The notes beneath the pieces were generated by a model, which was given only the letters and a program-made list of their open reading frames with translations, did not search any database and was not told the DNA's origin. Shown here piece by piece: positions 52,113-62,095 of a stretch of 64,000 nt of DNA (the first letter of the stretch is position 1; each line of letters opens with the position of its first letter). The DNA comes from Billgrantia sulfidoxydans (lineage in GTDB: Bacteria; Pseudomonadota; Gammaproteobacteria; Pseudomonadales; Halomonadaceae), in NCBI RefSeq assembly GCF_017868775.1, contig NZ_CP053381.1:930001-994000 (forward strand), written 5' to 3'. A program made the translations under genes and the position numbers.

Positions 52113-54440
52113 ATGCAGCTGGCCGTGCTGGGTGGCTTCGTGGTGGCGGGGATGGCCCCGCTGCTGCACCGCTGGTTCGGCGATCGAACGCCGCTGGTGA
52201 TGGCGCTGCTGCCGGCCTCCCTGGCGGCCTGGCTGCTCGGGCAGTGGCCGGCCATCGCAGCGGGCGAGGTGTTGCTGCTCGAATGGGCCTGGGTCCCCGG
52301 GCTCGACATCTCGCTGAGTTTCCTCATCGACGGCCTGGCCTGGCTGTTCGCCCTGCTGATCACGGGAATCGGTGCGCTGGTGCTGGTCTACACCGGCGAC
52401 TATCTGCGCGGTCATCGCGACCTGCCACGCTTCCTGGTCGTGCTCACCGCCTTCATGATGTCGATGCTCGGCCTGGTGCTGGCCGACAACCTGGTGACCC
52501 TGTTCGTTTTCTGGGAGCTCACCAGCATCACTTCCTTCCTGCTGATCGGCTTCAACCACGGCGACCTGTCGGCGCGCAAGGCGGCCCAGCAGGGGCTCTA
52601 CGTCACCGTCGGCGGCGGGTTGGCGCTGCTCGCCGGCTTCGTCATGCTGGCCATGGCCGGGGGCAGCTGGTCGCTGGCCGAGCTGACGACCCGGGGCGAT
52701 GAGCTGCGCGACCATGCCCTCTATCCGCCGTTGCTGGCGTGCCTGCTGATCGGCGCCTTCACCAAGTCGGCCCAGTTCCCGTTTCACTTCTGGCTGCCCA
52801 GCGCGATGGCCGCGCCGACGCCGGTCTCGGCCTACCTGCACTCCGCCACCATGGTCAAGGCGGGGGTCTATCTGTTGGCCCGGCTGCATCCGGCCCTCGG
52901 CGGTACCGACGCCTGGACGCTCAGCCTGTCGCTGGTGGGTGCCTTCACCATGGCCACGGGTGCCTTCCTGGCGATCCACCACACCAACCTCAAGAAGCTG
53001 CTGGCCTACTCGACGGTCATGGCGCTGGGCACCCTGACCATGCTGCTGGGGCTGGGTACGCCTGCGGCGCTGGTGGCGTTCGTGACCTTCCTGCTGGCGC
53101 ATTCGCTGTACAAGGGGGCGCTGTTCATGGTGGCCGGCATCCTCGATCACGAGACCGGCACCAAGGATGTCACCCACATGGGCGGGCTGCGCCGGGTGAT
53201 GCCGCGCACCGCCGTGGTCGCCGCCGTGGCCGCGCTGTCGCTGGCCGGCATGCCGCCGCTGCTGGGCTTCGTCGGCAAGGAGCTGATGCTCGAGTCGGCG
53301 CTGGCCGCCACGCACTTCCGTGTGATCATCGTCGGGCTGACGTTCGTGGCCGCCTTCCTGACCTTGGCGGTGGCGGCCATCGTCGCCCTGCGACCGTTCC
53401 ATGGCGCCTGGCGGCGCACGCCGCGCTCACCCCACGAGGCGCCGCCGGGCATGCTGGTGGGGCCGGCCCTGCTGGCCGCGCTGTCGCTGCTGCTTGGCCT
53501 GGTGCCGGGGCGGCTCGACGCGCTAGTCGCCTCGACGGTCGCCGGGCTCGGCGCCGTCGATCACGAGGTGCACCTGGCGCTCTGGCACGGCATCAACCTG
53601 CCACTGCTGCTGTCGTTGGCCAGCCTGGCGCTGGGGCTGGCGGTGTGGCACCGCTGGGATCGCCTGCGAGCCCGTCTGGCCCGCCTCAGGCCGCTCATGG
53701 CGCGTGGGCCCGAAGCCGGCTATGAGGCGCTGATGGCGGGCCTGGTGGCGGGCGCCGAGTGGCAGACCCGCATGCTGCAGAACGGCCATATCCGCAACTA
53801 CCTGGTCGTGACGCTGCTGACGCTGCTCGGGCTGGTCGGCCACGCGCTGTTCTTCCGCCATGCGCCGAGCCTCGACGTGCCCGTCGAGGCCTACCTGCAC
53901 GAGGCCGTGGTCGCCGGCCTGATGGTGGCCGGGGCGGTAGCCGCCTGCGTGATGCGCTCGCGCCTGGCGGCGGTCGCCGCGGTGGGCATCATGGGCTTCT
54001 CCATCGCCCTGGTGTTCGTCCTGTTCAGCGCCCCGGACCTGGCCATCACCCAACTGCTGGTCGAGACCCTGACGGTGATCCTGCTGGTGCTGGTACTGTT
54101 CCGGCTGCCGCGCTTCGCCACCCTGTCGACGCCCACCGAGCGCGCCCGCGACGTCGTCGTGGCGGGGCTGAGCGGGCTGATGATCACGCTGCTGATGCTC
54201 TCGGTGCTGGCCGGCGAGCGGCTGCCGCGCATCTCCGACTACCTGATCGCCAACAGCCAGCCGCAGGGCCACGGCCACAACATCGTCAACGTCATCCTGG
54301 TCGACTTCCGCGCCCTGGATACCCTGGGCGAGATGTTCGTGCTGGCCCTGGCGGCCATCGGCGTGCTGGCCATGCTGCGCTTCCACGCCGGCGATCACGA
54401 GGTTGGGCGCAGCTCGACGCGGGAGCATGGCGATGGTTAG
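52113..54440 (+). CDS. mrpA: Mrp-type Na+/H+ antiporter subunit A (system 2)
   Basis: This 775-residue MrpA lacks the fused B domain. The NuoL-like core has FVFWELTSITSFLLIGFNHG (TM5 Glu), [19 protein letters not shown] and LKKLLAYSTVMALG. The C-terminal part has FSAPDLAITQLLVETLT and [22 protein letters not shown]. An unusual insertion (about 525-560, ARLARLRPLMARGPEAGYEALM) resembles the lateral-helix region of NuoL. This is the seven-gene group 1 architecture (A-B-C-D-E-F-G). A GGGAGGG lies upstream of the ATG. The stop lies inside the mrpB gene. Confidence 0.95.
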   Translation: MQLAVLGGFVVAGMAPLLHRWFGDRTPLVMALLPASLAAWLLGQWPAIAAGEVLLLEWAWVPGLDISLSFLIDGLAWLFALLITGIGALVLVYTGDYLRGHRDLPRFLVVLTAFMMSMLGLVLADNLVTLFVFWELTSITSFLLIGFNHGDLSARKAAQQGLYVTVGGGLALLAGFVMLAMAGGSWSLAELTTRGDELRDHALYPPLLACLLIGAFTKSAQFPFHFWLPSAMAAPTPVSAYLHSATMVKAGVYLLARLHPALGGTDAWTLSLSLVGAFTMATGAFLAIHHTNLKKLLAYSTVMALGTLTMLLGLGTPAALVAFVTFLLAHSLYKGALFMVAGILDHETGTKDVTHMGGLRRVMPRTAVVAAVAALSLAGMPPLLGFVGKELMLESALAATHFRVIIVGLTFVAAFLTLAVAAIVALRPFHGAWRRTPRSPHEAPPGMLVGPALLAALSLLLGLVPGRLDALVASTVAGLGAVDHEVHLALWHGINLPLLLSLASLALGLAVWHRWDRLRARLARLRPLMARGPEAGYEALMAGLVAGAEWQTRMLQNGHIRNYLVVTLLTLLGLVGHALFFRHAPSLDVPVEAYLHEAVVAGLMVAGAVAACVMRSRLAAVAAVGIMGFSIALVFVLFSAPDLAITQLLVETLTVILLVLVLFRLPRFATLSTPTERARDVVVAGLSGLMITLLMLSVLAGERLPRISDYLIANSQPQGHGHNIVNVILVDFRALDTLGEMFVLALAAIGVLAMLRFHAGDHEVGRSSTREHGDG

Positions 54441-54864
54441 ATCCGGTACCCTGATCCTCAGCGTGGCGGCCCGCCTGCTGCTGCCGCTGCAGCTGCTGTT
54501 CTCGCTGTTCCTGCTGCTGCGCGGCCACGACGAGCCGGGTGGCGGCTTCATCGCCGGGCTGGTGGCGTCCGGTGCCTTCGCGCTCTATCTGTTCGCCTAC
54601 GGCGGACGGGCCATGCACGCCATGCTCAAGGTCTCACCGCGCGACCTGATCGGCGTCGGTTTGACGCTCGGCGTGCTCTCGACCCTGCCGGCGCTGTGGC
54701 AGGGCGAGCCATTCTTCACCGCCCAGTGGTGGACGATTCCGCTGATCGACTTCAAGGCATCGACGCCGCTGCTGTTCGACATCGGGGTCTATCTGGTGGT
54801 GCTCGGCTCCGTGCTGACCGCCATCACCGCCCTGGTGGACAACGACCGCGAAGACGATGCCTGA
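54433..54864 (+). CDS. mrpB: Mrp-type antiporter subunit B (system 2)
   Basis: This 143-residue, four-span protein has the MrpB signature [20 protein letters not shown] and DFKASTPLLFDIGVYLVVLG. ATG 54433 is chosen because GGGAG lies 8 bases upstream; ATG 54427 is too close to that sequence. It overlaps mrpA by 8 bases. In operon 1 the same domain is fused to MrpA. Confidence 0.95.
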   Translation: MVRSGTLILSVAARLLLPLQLLFSLFLLLRGHDEPGGGFIAGLVASGAFALYLFAYGGRAMHAMLKVSPRDLIGVGLTLGVLSTLPALWQGEPFFTAQWWTIPLIDFKASTPLLFDIGVYLVVLGSVLTAITALVDNDREDDA

Positions 54865-54879
54865 CATCGAGGAGGCGCC

Positions 54880-55223
54880 ATGGAACCCCTGCTAGCCGTT
54901 GCCATCGGTATCCTGTTCGCCGCGGCGATCTACATGATGCTGCGCCGTTCCATCGTCAAGCTGGTGATCGGGCTGATGCTGCTCTCCAATGCTGCCAACC
55001 TGCTGATCTTCGTCTCCGCGGGCCTGACCCGCGGCGGGCCGCCGCTGGTACCGCAGGGCCTGGATGCGCCGCCGGCAGCCGTGGCCGACCCGCTGCCGCA
55101 GGCACTGGTGCTCACCGCCATCGTGATCGCCTTCGGCGTGCTGTCGTTTGCCGTGGTGCTGGTGCGCCGCGCCTGGGAGATCGTGCGCGCCGACGACCTC
55201 GACCGCATGAGGGATACCGACAC

Positions 55224-55227
<4 letters not shown>
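54880..55227 (+). CDS. mrpC: Mrp-type antiporter subunit C (system 2)
   Basis: This 115-residue, three-span NuoK homologue has MLRRSIVKLVIGLMLLSNAA and DPLPQALVLTAIVIAFGVLS. GAGG precedes the ATG, and it lies 15 bases after mrpB. The mrpD GTG start overlaps its stop by 4 bases. Confidence 0.95.
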
Positions 55228-56737
<1,510 letters not shown>

Positions 56738-56741
<4 letters not shown>

Positions 56742-57211
56742 TCGGGGCCGCCTGGAACCTGCTGCTGGGTGTCGCCTGGGTGGTGCTGACCGGCGACTTC
56801 AGCGGCCGCAACCTGCTCGCGGGTCTGACCTTCGGCTACCTGGTGCTGGCGCTGATCCAGCCCCAGGTGCCGGCGCTGGCGGGATATGCCCAGCGCCTGC
56901 CGCGGCTGATCCGCTTCGTCGGGTTCTTCTTCAAGGAGCTGCTGCTGGCCAACCTCAAGGTCGCCTTCGATGTCGTCACGCCGCCCTGGTACATGCGGCC
57001 CGGCGTGATCGCCATGCCGCTCAAGGCACGCAGCGAGTTCGAGATCGCCCTGGTGGCCAACCTGATCTCGCTGACGCCGGGTACCCTGAGCCTGGACGTC
57101 TCCGATGACCGCCGGGTGCTCTACATCCACGCCATGTTCCTCGACGACGAGGCCGAGCTGCGCCGCAACCTGGCGGAGCTCGAGCGCCGCGCGCTGGAAC
57201 TGTTCCACTGA
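56738..57211 (+). CDS. mrpE: Mrp-type antiporter subunit E (system 2)
   Basis: This 157-residue protein has the MrpE signature IALVANLISLTPGTLSLDVS after two or three N-terminal spans, and a charged C-terminal tail (DDEAELRRNLAELERRALEL) likely to form a helix. It starts within the mrpD stop and ends 16 bases before mrpF. Confidence 0.95.
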
Positions 57212-57227
57212 GCCGAGGAGGAGAACC

Positions 57228-57497
57228 GTGTCGATCGTGATCCTGGCGAGTCTGGTACTCATGACCCTGGCGCTGTGCCTGGCCTTCGTGCGCCTCTATC
57301 TCGGCCCCAGCCTGCCGGATCGGGTGGTGGCGCTGGAGCTCTTCTCGTCGATGATCGTCGGCATCATCGGGGTGGTGGCGATTGCCACCGACGTGCCGAG
57401 CCTGCTGGACGTGGCCATCGTCATGGCACTGATGGCGTTCATGGCGGCCATCGGTTTCGCGCGCTTCCTCGAGCGCGGGGGGCCGCGCGATGATTGA
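57228..57497 (+). CDS. mrpF: Mrp-type antiporter subunit F (system 2)
   Basis: This 89-residue, three-span protein has VRLYLGPSLPDRVVALELFS and MALMAFMAAIGFARFLERGG. Translation starts at GTG 57228 after GAGGAGGAG. It overlaps mrpG by 8 bases. Confidence 0.95.
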   Translation: MSIVILASLVLMTLALCLAFVRLYLGPSLPDRVVALELFSSMIVGIIGVVAIATDVPSLLDVAIVMALMAFMAAIGFARFLERGGPRDD

Positions 57498-57894
57498 GAT
57501 GCTCAAGGGCAGCCTGATCCTGGTCGGCGCCATCTTCATGTTCCTGGCCGCACTCGGTCTGGTACGCCTGCCCGACCTGCTCACGCGCATGCATGCCACC
57601 ACCAAGGCGGCTACCCTCGGCGCCTCGCTGATCATGCTGGCGGTGGCGCTGCACTTCGGCGAGGTGGCGGTGGTGGCGCGGGCGCTCGGGGTGATCCTGT
57701 TCATCATGATGACGGCGCCGGTGGCGGCCCACGTGATCGGCCGTGCCGGCTACTTCGTTGGCTCCAGGCTGTGGCACGGTACGGTCAAGGACGAGCTGCG
57801 GCCCAACTACGATCCGCTCACCCACGAGCTCAAGAGCGGCCTGGAAACGGAGGCCAACGCCGTGCACCAGCCGCGCGAGAACGACCCCAAGTGA
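57490..57894 (+). CDS. mrpG: Mrp-type antiporter subunit G (system 2)
   Basis: This 134-residue, three-span protein has FMFLAALGLVRLPDLLTRMH, ATTKAATLGASLIML and FIMMTAPVAAHVIGRAGYF, the MrpG pattern. It ends with a hydrophilic 40-residue tail. It is the last gene of operon 2 and is followed by a 110-base gap with no visible terminator. Confidence 0.95.
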   Translation: MIEMLKGSLILVGAIFMFLAALGLVRLPDLLTRMHATTKAATLGASLIMLAVALHFGEVAVVARALGVILFIMMTAPVAAHVIGRAGYFVGSRLWHGTVKDELRPNYDPLTHELKSGLETEANAVHQPRENDPK

Positions 57895-58004
57895 CCTGGG
57901 CCGTGGTCCGTTACCGGGACGACGCTTCCCGGGCGCCACGGGGTTGGCTGGCGGGCGCTTCTGGGCGATGATCGTTGGCCATCGAAGTAAAGGAATACAC
58001 CGTC

Positions 58005-59285
58005 ATGATCCGTTCTCTCTTTCCCGCCACCGCCCTGCTTCTGCTGCTGGCCGGCTGCCAGTCCGGCCCGGTACAGGACGTGGCGGCCGACGAGCGCCAG
58101 CCGGAGGCTGCCGCGAGCGAGACTGCCCCACCCGAGCTGGCCCCCAGCGAGGCCGAGCGCCCCCCGGCGGACTTCCAGGCCTGGCTGCGCGATTTCCGCC
58201 GTCAGGCCCGCGCCGAGGGGATCGGTGAGGCGACCCTGGCACGGGCGTTGGACGGCCTGCGCTATCGGCCCCGCGTGATCGAGCTCGACCGTTCGCAGCC
58301 GGAATTCGTGCGCCCCATCTGGCAATATCTGGACAGCGCCGTCTCCCAGGCCCGCGTCAGCGAAGGGCGGGCCAGGCTCGCCGAGCATCGCGAAACGGCC
58401 CGCCGGATGGAACAGCGCTACGAGGTGCCGGCCGAGGTCGTGGTGGCGATCTGGGGCATCGAGAGCAACTACGGCGGCAACTTCGGCGACTTTTCCACGC
58501 TCGAGGCGCTGGCGACCCTGGCCTTCGACGGGCGCCGGCGCGACTTCGCCCGCGGCGAGCTGCTGGCCGCGCTGCGCATCCTCGAGGCCGGCGACATTTC
58601 TCCGGAGCGCATGATCGGCTCCTGGGCCGGTGCCATGGGTCATACCCAGTTCATTCCCTCCAGCTTCGAGTCCTATGCCGTGGATGGCGACGGCGACGGG
58701 CGTCGCGACATCTGGGGCAGTATCCCGGACGTGATGGCCTCCACCGCCAACTACCTGGCACGCGCCGGCTGGCAGTCCGGCCAGCCCTGGGGGGTGGAGG
58801 TGCGCCTGCCGGACGGCTTCGACTATGCCCAGACCGAGCTCACCACGCAGCGTTCGAGCCGCGAGTGGGCGCAGCAGGGCGTGAGTCGCCGCGGTGGTGG
58901 CAGCCTGCCCGACTTCGCGCAGGCGGCGGTGATCGCGCCGGCGGGGGCGCACGGGCCGGCCTTCCTGGTGGGTCCCAACTATCGCGCCATCCTGCGCTAC
59001 AACAATGCCACCAGCTATGCCCTGGCGGTGGGCACGTTATCCGACAGGATCGCCGGGCGCGAGGGGGTTCGGGCCGAGTGGCCGCGCGACGTGCAGCCGC
59101 TGTCGCGCAGCCAGGTGCGCGAGCTGCAGCAGGCCCTGAACGCGCGCGGCTTCGACGTCGGCGCCCCGGATGGCGTCATGGGGCCGAACACGCGGCGCGG
59201 GCTGCGCGAATTCCAGCGCAGCATCGGTGTCACGCCGGATGGTTTCGCCACCCTGAGCTTGCTCGAGCGGCTCCAGCGCCGCTGA
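58005..59285 (+). CDS. Lytic murein transglycosylase (MltB-like) with C-terminal peptidoglycan-binding domain
   Basis: This 426-residue periplasmic lipoprotein cleaves peptidoglycan glycan strands to give 1,6-anhydro products. The lipobox is LLLLAGC (Cys18), followed by a Glu/Pro/Ala-rich linker. The SLT_2/MltB-type domain has the catalytic Glu in AIWGIESNYGGNFG, then GELLAALRILEAGDIS, GSWAGAMGHTQFIPSSFESY and DGDGDGRRDIWGS. A peptidoglycan-binding-1 domain occupies about 365-425 (QVRELQQALNARGFDVGAPD). ATG 58005 has AAAGGA upstream; a TTG at 57975 is less likely. It stands alone after the Mrp operon. Confidence 0.93.
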   Translation: MIRSLFPATALLLLLAGCQSGPVQDVAADERQPEAAASETAPPELAPSEAERPPADFQAWLRDFRRQARAEGIGEATLARALDGLRYRPRVIELDRSQPEFVRPIWQYLDSAVSQARVSEGRARLAEHRETARRMEQRYEVPAEVVVAIWGIESNYGGNFGDFSTLEALATLAFDGRRRDFARGELLAALRILEAGDISPERMIGSWAGAMGHTQFIPSSFESYAVDGDGDGRRDIWGSIPDVMASTANYLARAGWQSGQPWGVEVRLPDGFDYAQTELTTQRSSREWAQQGVSRRGGGSLPDFAQAAVIAPAGAHGPAFLVGPNYRAILRYNNATSYALAVGTLSDRIAGREGVRAEWPRDVQPLSRSQVRELQQALNARGFDVGAPDGVMGPNTRRGLREFQRSIGVTPDGFATLSLLERLQRR

Positions 59286-59292
59286 TACATCG

Positions 59293-59316
59293 GCCGGGCT
59301 CGGCGCGGAGCCCGGC
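59293..59316. terminator. Hairpin between convergent transglycosylase and PRC-barrel genes
   Basis: A nine-base perfect stem (GCCGGGCTC / GAGCCCGGC) with loop GGCGCG fills most of the 39-base gap between two convergent stops. It has no T tract, so it may act as a Rho-assisted or bidirectional terminator. Confidence 0.5.
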
Positions 59317-59324
59317 AGCGAGGG

Positions 59325-59918
59325 TCAGCCGTCGCTATCGCGGGTCCACTCGTCGAGGGTCTCGCTGATGCGCCGGCCGGCCCGCTCGGCGCCCTCTTGG
59401 GTACGCTCCCAGGCGTTCTCGGCGCCTTCGCCGATGCGGTCAAGCCCCTGTCGGGTACGGTGCCAGGCGCTCTCGGCCCCCTCGCCGGTACTGTCCCAGG
59501 CCTCGCGGGCGCGCTCTCGGGCGGTGTTCATCCACTCCCGGTCGTAGCGAGGCATGGCGTCGAGTGCCTCGGTGTCGGTCTCGACGATAATGTCGTGCTG
59601 GGTCTCGCCATTCTCGTTGAAGTTGACCAGGCGATAGTGCTGGTTGGTGATGACCACGGTGTCGCCGTCCAGACCCACCGAGTCGTGGGTGTCGACCACG
59701 ATGGCTTGCACCTTCCTGTCGTCACCGAGGAGGATATCGACCACTTCGCTGGGCTCGCTGGCCGGGGCGCTCTCGAAATGCACCTCGGCATCGAGGATGT
59801 CACGGGTCGAGTAGAGACCCTGAGGGTCGAACTGGGCCTGAGCGCCGGTACCGAGCCCGGCGAGGAACAGGCCGGCCGAGGCGGCCAGGATCGTCCTTGC
59901 AGTGCGTGTCTGTGTCAT
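59325..59918 (-). CDS. Exported PRC-barrel-like protein with C-terminal helical repeats
   Basis: This 197-residue protein has a signal peptide (cleavage probably at AQA, about 29) and a PRC-barrel-like domain (about 35-110) with LYSTRDILDAEV, VVDILLGDDRKVQAIVV and HYRLVNF. The C-terminal part (about 130-190) is a repeat of roughly 11 residues with consensus AWxxTxEGAE (AWDSTGEGAE, AWHRTRQGLD, AWERTQEGAE), predicted to form an amphipathic helix. PRC-barrel proteins with such tails are often stress-related, but the exact function is unknown. AAGGAGGG precedes the ATG. It is divergent from the gene at 60045. Confidence 0.75.
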   Translation of the reverse strand: MTQTRTARTILAASAGLFLAGLGTGAQAQFDPQGLYSTRDILDAEVHFESAPASEPSEVVDILLGDDRKVQAIVVDTHDSVGLDGDTVVITNQHYRLVNFNENGETQHDIIVETDTEALDAMPRYDREWMNTARERAREAWDSTGEGAESAWHRTRQGLDRIGEGAENAWERTQEGAERAGRRISETLDEWTRDSDG

Positions 59919-60044
59919 CGTTTTGCCCTCCTTATCCTTGGTGACACGGGTAGTGTAGTAAACGTAACGGCTGGGTTCAGGCACGTGGAACCGGCGTGGC
60001 GAACCGGGGTCCATGAAGGGTTGACCGAGAAGGGAGGTATGATC

Positions 60045-60656
60045 ATGACCATCAAGTGGCCGGCTGTGTACCGCCAGGCGTGTCGTTTTCCCCTGCGCGG
60101 TATGGCCATGACAGCGGCGCTGATCGTGGCCGTGTCGATGCCGGCCGTGGCCGAGGAAGGGGCGGTCTTCGGCTGGGTCGAGAAGAGTACCCTCGAGCCC
60201 TGGGGCGTGGAGGTCAAGGCCAAGCTGGACAGCGGCGCGCTGACCTCCTCGCTCGATGCCCGCGACATCGAGCGCTTCGACAAGGAGGGCGAGGAGTGGG
60301 TGCGCTTCCGGCTCAAGCTGGAGGACGAAGCGAATGGCGAGACCTTCACCGAATGGCTGGAGCTGCCGCTCTACCGCAGCCTCAAGCTGCGCGGCGCCGG
60401 CGGCGTCGATCGTCGCCCCGTGGTGCTGATGAAGATCTGCATGGGCGACACCGTCTTTGAAGAGCAGTTCAGCCTGCGCGATCGTGGCGACATGAACTAT
60501 CCGCTGCTGCTCGGGCGGCGCACCATCGGACATCTCGGGCTGCTGGACGTGCGCGAAACCTTCCTGAACGAGCCGGAGTGCGGCGAGGACGCCCCGGTGG
60601 TGGAGCATGATCCCGACGAGGACGACGCCACCGATCAGGTCGCCATGACCGAGTGA
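60045..60656 (+). CDS. Retropepsin-like aspartic/ATP-dependent zinc protease family protein (RimK-associated)
   Basis: This 203-residue exported protein has a signal peptide (about 1-36, MTAALIVAVSMPAVAEEG) and the family block VEVKAKLDSGALTSSLDARD, whose D-S/T-G is the retropepsin catalytic motif. LLLGRRTIGHLGLLDVRETF is the matching C-terminal loop. The family is annotated as putative ATP-dependent zinc protease linked to RimK, but sequence features fit an aspartic protease fold better. An acidic tail (EHDPDEDDATDQ) follows. ATG 60045 is spaced correctly from AGGGAGG; ATG 60039 is too close. The substrate is not known. Confidence 0.85.
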   Translation: MTIKWPAVYRQACRFPLRGMAMTAALIVAVSMPAVAEEGAVFGWVEKSTLEPWGVEVKAKLDSGALTSSLDARDIERFDKEGEEWVRFRLKLEDEANGETFTEWLELPLYRSLKLRGAGGVDRRPVVLMKICMGDTVFEEQFSLRDRGDMNYPLLLGRRTIGHLGLLDVRETFLNEPECGEDAPVVEHDPDEDDATDQVAMTE

Positions 60657-60668
60657 CGAACTTCGCCG

Positions 60669-61382
60669 CTAGAAGAGGCGTGCCAACAGGGCGACGACCG
60701 CCGTCTCCACCCGCAGGATACGCGGCCCCAGGTGGATTCCCTCGCAGCCGGCGTCGAGCAGGCGCTCCACTTCGTAGGGAATGAAGCCACCCTCGGGGCC
60801 GATCAGCAGCGCGACGGGCTCGCCCAGCCCCGTCGGGCACGCCTGTGGCATGCCGGGGTGCGCCACCAGGCCACGCCGGCCCTCGAGCAGGATCGGCAGG
60901 TTCTCCTCGACGAAGGGGCGAAAGCCCTTGGCCAGGTTCACCTCGGGCATCACCGTATCCCGTGCCTGTTCGAGCCCCAGCACCAGATGCTCGTGGATCT
61001 TGACCGGATCGAGCTCGGGCGACTGCCAGTAGCTCTTCTCCACCCGCCGGGTATGCAGCAGCGTGATCTGCTTAACGCCCATGGCCGTCACGTGCTCGAG
61101 GCTGCGGGCCAGCATGCGCGGGCGCGGCAGGGCGAGCACGAGATGTACCGGCAGCGCCGGCGGGGGAGGCGTGTCGAGCCCGTCGAGGGTGAAGCGGGCC
61201 TCGTCATCGTTGAGCCGCGTGAGCTCACCGCGGCCGATGCCGCCCCCCGCCACGCCAAGGGTCAGGCGGTCCCCCACGCGGGCGCGGTGCACCTCCTTCA
61301 GGTGGCGCAGGCGGCGCGGATCGCGCAGGCACGCCAGGCGCTCGTCGCGGATCTCCTCGGGGGTCAGCAGGATCAGGTTCAT
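60669..61382 (-). CDS. rsmE: 16S rRNA (uracil(1498)-N(3))-methyltransferase RsmE
   Basis: This 237-residue SPOUT methyltransferase modifies U1498 of 16S rRNA. The N-terminal PUA-like domain begins MNLILLTPEEIRDER and has HLKEVHRARVGDRLTLGV. The knotted catalytic domain has LVLALPRPRMLARSLEHVTA, LLIGPEGGFIPYEVERL and LGPRILRVETAVVALLA, all family signatures. It starts at ATG 61382 and is divergent from phaR. It converges on the retropepsin-like gene with 12 bases between. Confidence 0.95.
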   Translation of the reverse strand: MNLILLTPEEIRDERLACLRDPRRLRHLKEVHRARVGDRLTLGVAGGGIGRGELTRLNDDEARFTLDGLDTPPPPALPVHLVLALPRPRMLARSLEHVTAMGVKQITLLHTRRVEKSYWQSPELDPVKIHEHLVLGLEQARDTVMPEVNLAKGFRPFVEENLPILLEGRRGLVAHPGMPQACPTGLGEPVALLIGPEGGFIPYEVERLLDAGCEGIHLGPRILRVETAVVALLARLF

Positions 61383-61405
61383 CGGGCCTCGTTGGTCGCT
61401 TCGAT

Positions 61406-61433
61406 TTGCAAGGGCGGTGGCGCGGTGCACAAT
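61406..61433 (+). promoter_or_regulatory. Probable promoter of phaR
   Basis: TTGCAA (61406-61411), a 16-base spacer and CACAAT (61428-61433) lie 44 bases upstream of the phaR GTG start. Autoregulation through this region is typical of PhaR but was not checked here. Confidence 0.5.
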
Positions 61434-61476
61434 AGCAGCCAAGGGCAGTTTTGCCTTTCCAACAAGGAGTGCCATC

Positions 61477-61959
61477 GTGCGCGTGATTCGCAAGTATGCC
61501 AACCGTAGGCTCTATGATACCCAACAGAGCCGCTATGTGACGCTCGAGGATCTGCGACGCCTGGTTCTCGACGAGGAGCCGTTCCGGGTCGAGGATGCCA
61601 AGAGCGGGGAGGACCTGACCCGCACCATCCTGCTGTCGATCATCATCGAGCAGGAGCAGGCCGATGGCGAGGCCGAGGTGTTCTCCAACGACCTGTTGGC
61701 CCAGTTCATCCGCGTCTACGACATGGCACAGCCGCTGCCGCTGGCCCGCTACCTCGAGCAGGGCACCCAACTGATGCTCGAGCAGCAGAAGCGCATGCAG
61801 GACCAGTGGCAGCAGGCCATGCGCCACTCGCCGATGGAACTGATGCGCGAGATGGCCGAGGAAAACATGCGTTTCTGGCAGCAGGCGATCGGCCAGAACC
61901 AGCCCGGCAAGCCGGAGCCGAAGGAGAAGACCGGCAAGAACGACGACAGCGACAAGTAA
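61477..61959 (+). CDS. phaR: Polyhydroxyalkanoate synthesis repressor PhaR
   Basis: This 160-residue DNA-binding protein represses phasin genes and also binds PHA granules. It begins with the PHB/PHA-accumulation regulator domain (VRVIRKYANRRLYDTQQSRY, VTLEDLRRLVL), followed by a second domain (about 50-95) and a Gln/Met-rich helical C-terminus with acidic/basic tail GKPEPKEKTGKND. Translation starts at GTG 61477, with AAGGAG 7 bases upstream. PHA accumulation is widespread in Halomonas. No PHA synthase gene lies in the window. Confidence 0.93.
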   Translation: MRVIRKYANRRLYDTQQSRYVTLEDLRRLVLDEEPFRVEDAKSGEDLTRTILLSIIIEQEQADGEAEVFSNDLLAQFIRVYDMAQPLPLARYLEQGTQLMLEQQKRMQDQWQQAMRHSPMELMREMAEENMRFWQQAIGQNQPGKPEPKEKTGKNDDSDK

Positions 61960-62095
61960 GGGCATTTTGCCACCCATTCCGAGCGAAGCAGCGTAGCAGG
62001 CGGCTTTCTGCCATAATGCCGCGACGTCTTCCCAGCAGAACACCAGGCCCGTCCACTCGCGGGCCTGCGCAGCAAGAGACAGGAAAAGCAAGCGG

